Below are positions 1-5,056 of a DNA stretch of 7,870 nucleotides, in pieces. The position numbers were made by a program, and so were the translations under genes. This stretch comes from Treponema sp. GTDB lineage: Bacteria > Spirochaetota > Spirochaetia > Treponematales > Treponemataceae. How positions within the stretch are numbered: the stretch's first letter is position 1; each line of letters begins with the position of its first letter. The DNA lies in contig JAAZCS010000283.1 in NCBI GenBank assembly GCA_012513125.1, positions 1 through 7,870 on the forward strand, read 5' to 3'. The notes beneath the pieces are model-generated. The model was not told where the DNA came from. It ran no database searches and was given only the letters and a program-made list of their open reading frames with translations.

Positions 1-1710
1 GAAGATAACGGAAGAGGAATTCCAGTTGATATTCATCCAACAGAACATATTAGTGCCCTAGAATTAGTATTAACAAAACTTCATGCAGGTGGAAAATTCG
101 ATAAAAACTCTTATAAAGCGTCAGGTGGGTTGCACGGTGTTGGTGTTTCTTGTGTAAATGCTTTATCAGAATGGATGGAAGCAACTGTAAAATTAAATGG
201 ACATATTTATCAGCAGAAATATTCAATAGGCGTTCCTAAAACAAAAGTTGAAGAAATCGGGCAAACAGATAAGCATGGAACTACAATTCGTTGGAAATTA
301 GATTCCACAATATTTACAGAAACTACTCAATACGATTTTGATGTTTTAAAACTAAGATTAAGAGAATTAGCTTTTTTAAATAGCGGAATAAAAATCATTT
401 TTAGAGATGAAAGATTAGAAACACCAAAAGAAGAAATTTTTCAATATGAGGGTGGAATTAAAGAATTCGTCAAAAACATTAATGAAGGAAAAAATACTTT
501 TACCGAAGATCCAATATATATTAATGAAGAAAAAGATGATGTAATAACTGAAATTGCTATGAATTATAATAATTTATATGGTGAGAATATTCATACTTTT
601 GTAAATGATATTAATACAAGAGAAGGTGGAACTCATCTTGATGGTTTTAAAAATGCTTTAACTTTTGTTTTGAATAAAGCCTTAGATGCAAACGAAAAAT
701 TACGTAAGACATTAGATAAAGACGAAAAACTGATGGGAGAAGATGTTCGATCTGGATTGATAGCTGTTCTTTCTATGAAAGTTCCTGAGCCAGAATTTGA
801 AGGTCAAACAAAGGAAAAACTTGGTAATACAGAAGTAAGAACTATAGTTGATCAAGTTGTAAAAGAAAAGCTAACTATATATTTTGAACAAAATCCGGAT
901 ATTCTTGAAAAAATCCTAAGAAAAAATATTGATGAAGCTAATGCCAGAATTGCAGCTCGAAAAGCAAAAGATGCAACTAGAAAAAAGAGTTTGAGTGATG
1001 GTTTTGGTCTTCCTGAAAAATTATCTGATTGTTCTTTGAAGAATCCTGAAATTTGCGAAGTTTATATTGTAGAAGGAGATTCTGCAGGTGGATCAGCAAA
1101 AAAAGGTCGTGATAGTAAAACACAAGCAATTTTACCTTTGTGGGGAAAAATGCTAAATGTTGAAAAGGTTAGACCAGAAAAAGTAATGAATAATGATAAG
1201 CTTAAACCAGTTATTGCTACACTTGGTGCAGGTTTTGGAAAAGATTTCAATATAAAAAAATTAAGATATCATAAGATTATTATAATGGCTGATGCCGATG
1301 TTGATGGTAGTCATATTAGAACTTTGTTACTAACTTTCTTTTTTAGATATATGCCAGAATTGATTGAAAATGGATATGTTTATTTGGCGATGCCTCCATT
1401 ATTTAAAGTTAAACTAGGAAAAAAATCTCCTGTATATGTTTATTCAGAAGAAGAAAGAGAAGAAGAACTCAAAATATTGGGCGAAGACAGAAATAAAGCT
1501 AGCGTTCAACGATATAAAGGTCTTGGTGAAATGAGTGGTGAACAACTTTGGGAAACAACTATGGATCCTGCAAGAAGAAAAATGAAAGTTGTTACTATAC
1601 CCGATGCCATTGCTGCTGATAAAATTTTTAGTGTTTGTATGGGTGAAGAAGTAGAGCCAAGAAGACGCTTTATTGAAGAAAATGCAGTTTATGCAAATTT
1701 AGATGTCTAA
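1..1710 (+). CDS. gyrB: DNA gyrase subunit B, 5'-truncated by the window edge
   Basis: ATPase subunit of DNA gyrase, which with GyrA introduces negative supercoils into the chromosome in the cytoplasm. The frame is open from base 1 and begins in the GHKL ATPase domain at EDNGRGIP (the Asp that contacts adenine), so about 70 N-terminal residues are missing. A TTG at 130 is an internal Leu in GGLHGVG, not a start. Fragment residues 42-48 form the ATP-lid glycine motif. Q269-T270-K271 is the QTK loop that senses the gamma-phosphate. The TOPRIM domain shows EGDSAGG from residue 358 and the metal-binding DADVDG at 431-436. The C-terminal RYKGLGEM and MDPARR motifs are present. The 569 residues plus the missing part give about 640, the usual length for GyrB without the extra E. 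coli-type insertion. Residue 381 is Trp in PLWGK, where E. coli has Lys447 and many bacteria have Arg. It ends with TAA, 18 bases before gyrA, and is probably co-transcribed with it. Confidence 0.97.
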   Translation, partial: EDNGRGIPVDIHPTEHISALELVLTKLHAGGKFDKNSYKASGGLHGVGVSCVNALSEWMEATVKLNGHIYQQKYSIGVPKTKVEEIGQTDKHGTTIRWKLDSTIFTETTQYDFDVLKLRLRELAFLNSGIKIIFRDERLETPKEEIFQYEGGIKEFVKNINEGKNTFTEDPIYINEEKDDVITEIAMNYNNLYGENIHTFVNDINTREGGTHLDGFKNALTFVLNKALDANEKLRKTLDKDEKLMGEDVRSGLIAVLSMKVPEPEFEGQTKEKLGNTEVRTIVDQVVKEKLTIYFEQNPDILEKILRKNIDEANARIAARKAKDATRKKSLSDGFGLPEKLSDCSLKNPEICEVYIVEGDSAGGSAKKGRDSKTQAILPLWGKMLNVEKVRPEKVMNNDKLKPVIATLGAGFGKDFNIKKLRYHKIIIMADADVDGSHIRTLLLTFFFRYMPELIENGYVYLAMPPLFKVKLGKKSPVYVYSEEEREEELKILGEDRNKASVQRYKGLGEMSGEQLWETTMDPARRKMKVVTIPDAIAADKIFSVCMGEEVEPRRRFIEENAVYANLDV

Positions 1711-1712
1711 TC

Positions 1713-1717
1713 AAGGA
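1713..1717 (+). promoter_or_regulatory. ribosome binding site of gyrA
   Basis: AAGGA lies 11 bases before the ATG at 1729, within the 18-base gyrB-gyrA gap. It supports that start and independent translation initiation in a two-gene transcript. No promoter or terminator is visible in the gap. Confidence 0.6.
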
Positions 1718-1728
1718 AAAAATAAGAA

Positions 1729-4104
1729 ATGAATGAAATAAAAACACCTGAGGGTGGAACAATAATTCACATTCCAATTGAAGCAGAAGTAAAACAAGCT
1801 TATATAGATTATTCAATGTCTGTAATTGTTCAAAGAGCGTTACCAGATGTAAGAGATGGTTTAAAACCTGTTCATAGACGAATCTTATATGCAATGGATG
1901 AACTCCATTTGGTCAACAATGGACCAACAAGAAAATGTGCAAAAATTGTCGGAGATGTATTAGGTAAATACCATCCTCATGGAGATGCATCTGTTTATGA
2001 TGCTCTTGTTCGTTTGGGTCAAGATTTTGCACAACGATATACAATCATTACTCCACAGGGAAACTTTGGTACTATAGCTGGAGATCCTGCCGCAGCTTAT
2101 CGTTATACAGAAGCAAAGATGTCTAAAGTTGCAGAAGAAATGGTATCTGATATAGAAAAAAATACTGTCGACATGGTTTCAAACTTTGATGAGACTACAA
2201 AAGAGCCTACAGTATTACCAGGTAAATTTCCTTTCTTGTTGTGTAATGGTACAACCGGTATTGCTGTTGGTATGGCAACAAATATGCCAACACATAATCT
2301 AAGAGAAGTGTCTGCTGCTATTGGTGCCTATATAGATAATCCTGAAATTTCAATTGATGAATTAATGAAGTCAATTAAAGGACCAGATTTTCCAACAGGT
2401 GGAATTATTTATGGTACAGACGGAATAAAGAAAGCGTATAAAACTGGGCGTGGAAAAATTGTAATACGTTCAAAATTTACAATAGAAACAGATAAGCACG
2501 GAAAAGAATCAATAGTATTTACAGAAGTACCTTATGGTGTAAATACAACAAATATAATTAAAAAGATAAAAGAACTTGTTAGAGATAAAGTTATTGAAGG
2601 TATTGTTGACGCAAATGATGAAACTTCTGACCGTGTTGGCATGCGTCTAGTAATAGGACTGAAAAAAGGTGCAATAACTAAAATTGTACTAAATCAATTG
2701 TTTGCAAAAACTGATTTACAATCTAATTTTGGTGTTATCAACTTAGCGTTAGTGAAGGGTAGACCAGAAGTTCTTACTTTAAAACAGTTGATATCAAACT
2801 TTGTTGAACATAGAGATGTTGTTGTAACACGTAGAACTCAATACGAGCTTGAAAAAGCATTAGCAAGAGCTCATATTTTGGAAGCATTAATTGTTGCAAT
2901 TAATAATATTGATGAAGTCATTAAAATTATTAGATCGAGCAGAAATGCAGATGAAGCAAAAATTAGTCTCAAAAATCGTTTTGGTTTTGATGATATTCAA
3001 GCTGAAGCAATTGTTGAGATGAAGCTTAGAAGGTTGACAAGTTTAGAAGTTGAGGATTTAAAGAAAGAAATGGCTGAATTGCAGGCATTGATTGCTTATC
3101 TTCAGGATTTACTTGCACACCATGAAAAGATTTTAAATATTGTAAAAAATGAAACTTCTGAACTAGCCGCAAAATATGGTGATGACAGAAAAACTGATAT
3201 TGTTCCAGATGAAATAGAAGAAATAAATGTTGAAGATATGATTAAAGATGAGGATATGGTAATAATGATTTCTCGTCTTGGTTATATAAAGAGAATTTCT
3301 ATTTCTAAATATAAGAAACAAGGACGTGGCGGTACAGGAAGTAATAGTACAGCTTTGATTGAAGATGACTATATTAAACAGTTATTTATTGGTTCTACAA
3401 AAGACTACATGTTATTTATTACAAATGTTGGAAAAGCATATTGGTTAAGACTTCATGAAATTCCTGAATTTGAAAAGACGAGTAGGGGTTCACATATAAA
3501 AGGGCTTATTTCTATTGGCCCAGATGAAGAAATTACAACTATAGTTTCTTTGAAAAAATTCTCTGAAGAAGATTATCTGTTTATGGTTACTGAAAAAGGA
3601 ATTATTAAAAAAGTTAAGACTAGTGATTTTGCAAATGCAAGAACAAAAGGAATTATTGGTTTAAAACTTAAAGAAGATGACAAACTAATTAGTGCTATAA
3701 AAACAGAAGGAAATTCAGAAGTAATGTTGATTTCAAGAAGAGGAAAAGCACTTAGATTCTCAGAAGAAAAAATTAGAACAATGGGACGAGCAAGTTGTGG
3801 TATAAAAGGAATGAAACTTTCTGAAGGTGATGAAATTGCCGCAGCAGTAAAAGTTGAGCAAGATGCAAATATAATGTTAGTAACTGAAAAAGGCTATGGA
3901 AAAAGGATTTCTTTTGATTTATATAATGCACATGGAAGAGGAACTGGTGGTCAAAGAATCTTTGGAAATATTGATTCAAAAGGTGAGATTATTGGTGCAT
4001 TAAATATCAAAGATGACGACGAATTGATGGTTATGACAAGCCAAGGTAAAACTTTAAGAGTTAAAGCTGATAGTATCAAACAACAAGGACAGCAAGCTTC
4101 TTGA
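1729..4104 (+). CDS. gyrA: DNA gyrase subunit A, apparently ended early by an in-frame TGA
   Basis: DNA breakage-reunion subunit of gyrase (A2B2). The winged-helix/tower core spans about residues 1-500. The catalytic Tyr is Y126 in YRYTEAKM, preceded by R125, and the GKYHPHGD motif is at 79-86. The quinolone-determining region is about residues 71-110. Residue 87, equivalent to E. coli Ser83, is Ala, while Asp91 (E. coli Asp87) is kept. The C-terminal DNA-wrapping beta-pinwheel starts near residue 510 and carries a GyrA box QGRGGTG at 531-537, less basic than the canonical QRRGGKG. Repeated blade signatures follow, for example TSRGSHIKGL, NARTKGIIGL, GRASCGIKGM and HGRGTGGQR. The sixth blade is cut after QQGQQAS by TGA at 4102-4104, giving 791 residues. 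The same frame continues to TAA at 4189-4191 and encodes a normal GyrA ending, so the intended protein is probably 820 residues. gyrB ends 18 bases upstream and a strong terminator follows at 4316. The gene identity is certain; the true 3' end is the open question. Confidence 0.97.
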   Translation: MNEIKTPEGGTIIHIPIEAEVKQAYIDYSMSVIVQRALPDVRDGLKPVHRRILYAMDELHLVNNGPTRKCAKIVGDVLGKYHPHGDASVYDALVRLGQDFAQRYTIITPQGNFGTIAGDPAAAYRYTEAKMSKVAEEMVSDIEKNTVDMVSNFDETTKEPTVLPGKFPFLLCNGTTGIAVGMATNMPTHNLREVSAAIGAYIDNPEISIDELMKSIKGPDFPTGGIIYGTDGIKKAYKTGRGKIVIRSKFTIETDKHGKESIVFTEVPYGVNTTNIIKKIKELVRDKVIEGIVDANDETSDRVGMRLVIGLKKGAITKIVLNQLFAKTDLQSNFGVINLALVKGRPEVLTLKQLISNFVEHRDVVVTRRTQYELEKALARAHILEALIVAINNIDEVIKIIRSSRNADEAKISLKNRFGFDDIQAEAIVEMKLRRLTSLEVEDLKKEMAELQALIAYLQDLLAHHEKILNIVKNETSELAAKYGDDRKTDIVPDEIEEINVEDMIKDEDMVIMISRLGYIKRISISKYKKQGRGGTGSNSTALIEDDYIKQLFIGSTKDYMLFITNVGKAYWLRLHEIPEFEKTSRGSHIKGLISIGPDEEITTIVSLKKFSEEDYLFMVTEKGIIKKVKTSDFANARTKGIIGLKLKEDDKLISAIKTEGNSEVMLISRRGKALRFSEEKIRTMGRASCGIKGMKLSEGDEIAAAVKVEQDANIMLVTEKGYGKRISFDLYNAHGRGTGGQRIFGNIDSKGEIIGALNIKDDDELMVMTSQGKTLRVKADSIKQQGQQAS

Positions 4105-4191
4105 GTTACATTGGTAAAGGTTAGCGAACCAGATTATTTAGTTGGAATTGATAAAGTCGAAAGTAAAGATGATGTTTCTAACTCTATATAA
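4102..4191 (+). other. gyrA: in-frame 3' remainder of gyrA beyond the TGA codon
   Basis: Reading straight through TGA (4102-4104) gives 28 sense codons and a TAA at 4189-4191. The encoded peptide includes TLVKVSEPDYLVGIDKV, which matches the usual GyrA C-terminal pattern (hydrophobic strand, acidic turn, D-x-LVGI-x-KV) and would complete pinwheel blade 6. The TGA sits where a Gly is expected after QAS, and a single G-to-T change from GGA would create it. No frameshift is needed. Possible explanations are a genuine nonsense mutation, a sequencing or assembly error, or stop-codon readthrough. Confidence 0.85.
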
Positions 4192-4233
4192 TACAAAGAA
4201 ATAGAAAGTTGATTAATAAAGTGTTATTATTTA

Positions 4234-4262
4234 TTGACAAATAATCATATTTATTGAATACT
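4234..4262 (+). promoter_or_regulatory. candidate sigma-70-type promoter downstream of gyrA
   Basis: A perfect TTGACA (4234-4239) is followed after 17 bases by AATACT (4257-4262), which matches TATAAT at four of six positions and has a TG just upstream. Transcription would begin near 4269 and meet the strong terminator at 4316-4357. The spacer is very A+T-rich, so chance matches are likely; only the exact -35 and the spacing favour it. Confidence 0.3.
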
Positions 4263-4315
4263 TAAAAGAGGGTTATCTACAAGAAAAAAGTAGAAAGGGT
4301 AAATATACATCAGGC

Positions 4316-4357
4316 AAAGGCAGACTAATATATTTTTAGTCTGCCTTTTATTTTTTA
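4316..4357 (+). terminator. rho-independent terminator after gyrA
   Basis: The 13-base arm AAAGGCAGACTAA (4316-4328) pairs perfectly with TTAGTCTGCCTTT (4336-4348) around a 7-base loop. It is followed by TATTTTTT. It lies about 125 bases after the last gyrA-frame stop and would end the gyrBA transcript, or a short RNA from the candidate promoter at 4234. Confidence 0.88.
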
Positions 4358-4359
4358 AA

Positions 4360-4375
4360 TGTTTCACGTGAAACA
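4360..4375. other. parS: parS site 1 (ParB/Spo0J binding)
   Basis: TGTTTCACGTGAAACA is a perfect 16-bp palindrome identical to the well-known bacterial chromosomal parS consensus. ParB loads here as a CTP-dependent clamp, spreads, recruits SMC and is moved by ParA to separate chromosome origins. It begins three bases after the T-tract of the gyrA terminator, outside the gyrase transcript. Confidence 0.93.
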
Positions 4376-4496
4376 ATATAATCGATTGTTTTTGAACGAA
4401 GAATCTTTTATGAAAAATACAGAAACAGTATTACTTTAACAATTGACTGTATAGATATTAGAAAAGATTTTTTTATTGATAATTAAAAAAAGAATT

Positions 4497-4512
4497 TGTT
4501 TCACGTGAAACA
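4497..4512. other. parS: parS site 2 (ParB/Spo0J binding)
   Basis: Second exact copy of the 16-bp palindrome, 137 bp from site 1 (start to start). The flanks differ from those of site 1, so only the binding core is conserved. That points to selection on protein binding rather than a recent duplication. Confidence 0.93.
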
Positions 4513-4616
4513 TATAACTCTAAAAGTGAGATATGATAAATAAAGCTTTGTTTTTGACAGTAAATATTTATTATCGAGATGAACATCTAATAAAAGTAGT
4601 GAATTATCAAAAAAAA

Positions 4617-4654
4617 TCTATAATCTATTTTGATTAATATAAATAGATTATAGA
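4617..4654 (-). terminator. 14-bp-stem hairpin with T-tract facing the minus strand
   Basis: TCTATAATCTATTT (4617-4630) pairs perfectly with AAATAGATTATAGA (4641-4654) around a 10-base loop. On the minus strand the hairpin is followed at once by eight T (complement of 4609-4616), which is the form of a rho-independent terminator, although the stem is A+T-rich. On the + strand no T-tract follows. No recognised minus-strand gene lies just upstream: htpG has its own terminator at 4990-5029. It may be a back-up for htpG readthrough, the end of an unseen small RNA, or a structural element of the origin region. Confidence 0.5.
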
Positions 4655-4856
4655 AAATGTTTTAGAAGAATATTTTCTAATTATTACAAGCTTATATATA
4701 AATAGTGTAATACTAGATAATTTCATAACTCAATAAAAACAGTTACATGTAATATTATTTAAAGTAGTTTGAATTACGAAAACTTCTATTTTTACGTTTC
4801 AAAAATTGTACTAAATAAAGTAATAGATTTTCATATTCTGAAGATTTGTTCTGGAC

Positions 4857-4865
4857 TTATCCACA
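4857..4865 (+). promoter_or_regulatory. DnaA box 1
   Basis: TTATCCACA is an exact match to the high-affinity DnaA box. It is the first of three DnaA-box-like 9-mers within 41 bases, and its start is 21 bp (about two helical turns) from the next. Confidence 0.75.
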
Positions 4866-4877
4866 ATAAAATCGAAT

Positions 4878-4897
4878 TTTTCCACAATTGTGGATAA
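4878..4897. promoter_or_regulatory. DnaA boxes 2 and 3, inverted pair
   Basis: TTTTCCACA (4878-4886, one mismatch to the consensus) on the + strand and TTATCCACA on the minus strand (4889-4897, exact) face each other two bases apart. Their shared core is a perfect 14-bp palindrome, TCCACAATTGTGGA (4881-4894). The pair ends 13 bp before parS site 3. Use as an origin subregion, a DnaA-titration site or a DnaA-controlled regulatory site is inferred. Confidence 0.7.
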
Positions 4898-4910
4898 CTT
4901 GTTAATAAAA

Positions 4911-4926
4911 TGTTTCACGTGAAACA
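4911..4926. other. parS: parS site 3 (ParB/Spo0J binding)
   Basis: Third exact copy of the 16-bp palindrome, 414 bp from site 2 and directly beside the DnaA-box cluster. ParB and DnaA bound here would be close neighbours. Confidence 0.93.
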
Positions 4927-4965
4927 ACTGTTGTATAATAAAAAACTAACGAACGTTAATTAATC

Positions 4966-4980
4966 TTGTATTTAATACAA
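4966..4980. repeat. short perfect inverted repeat
   Basis: TTGTATTTAATACAA has 7-bp arms around one central base, between parS site 3 and the htpG terminator. It has the size of a dimeric-regulator operator, but no gene start lies next to it, so no role is assigned. Confidence 0.3.
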
Positions 4981-4989
4981 AATATAAAA

Positions 4990-5029
4990 AAAAACCTTAA
5001 ATCCGAAATTTTTCAAATTTAAGGTTTTT
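4990..5029 (-). terminator. rho-independent terminator of htpG
   Basis: AAAAACCTTAAAT (4990-5002) pairs with ATTTAAGGTTTTT (5017-5029) around a 14-base loop. On the minus strand a further run of T follows, and the hairpin begins 27 bases after the htpG stop codon. The A and T runs on both sides mean it could also stop + strand transcripts entering from the parS region. Confidence 0.8.
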
Positions 5030-5056
5030 GTTGTAGATTGTTATTTAAGTATCAAA

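Larger units (their letters stand above)
4358..4985. other. gene-free origin/centromere-like region
   Basis: This stretch has no ORF with a credible ribosome binding site or recognisable product. It contains three perfect parS palindromes (4360, 4497, 4911), a DnaA-box cluster (4857-4897), a hairpin (4617-4654) and very A+T-rich DNA between about 4520 and 4860 that could serve as an unwinding element. Lying beside gyrBA, which is often close to dnaA in bacteria, it is a good candidate for the oriC-proximal partition region. Whether it is oriC itself cannot be decided from this window, because dnaA is not in view. Confidence 0.6.

Noticed and set aside
130..132. TTG as the start codon of gyrB
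   Set aside because: It encodes the Leu inside the invariant GGLHGVG ATP-lid motif, and the frame is open with conserved GyrB sequence from base 1.
4273..4281. TTATCTACA as a further DnaA box
   Set aside because: The mismatch falls in the CACA core, which is normally invariant, and it is isolated from the other boxes.
4359..4439. 26-codon ORF beginning with the ATG that overlaps parS site 1
   Set aside because: It has no ribosome binding site, its start is formed by the parS palindrome itself (A+TGTTTCAC), the same ATG arises at parS site 3 with an unrelated continuation, and the peptide is unremarkable.
4743..4752. TTACATGTAA 10-bp palindrome
   Set aside because: A palindrome this short and A+T-rich is expected by chance in this spacer, and no gene start is nearby.
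4934..4939. TATAAT hexamer on the + strand after parS site 3
   Set aside because: No acceptable -35 lies 16-18 bases upstream (that position is parS), and downstream is only the htpG terminator and its antisense strand.
4910..4960. Short ORF starting at parS site 3
   Set aside because: About 16 codons with no ribosome binding site; the start is a by-product of the parS sequence.
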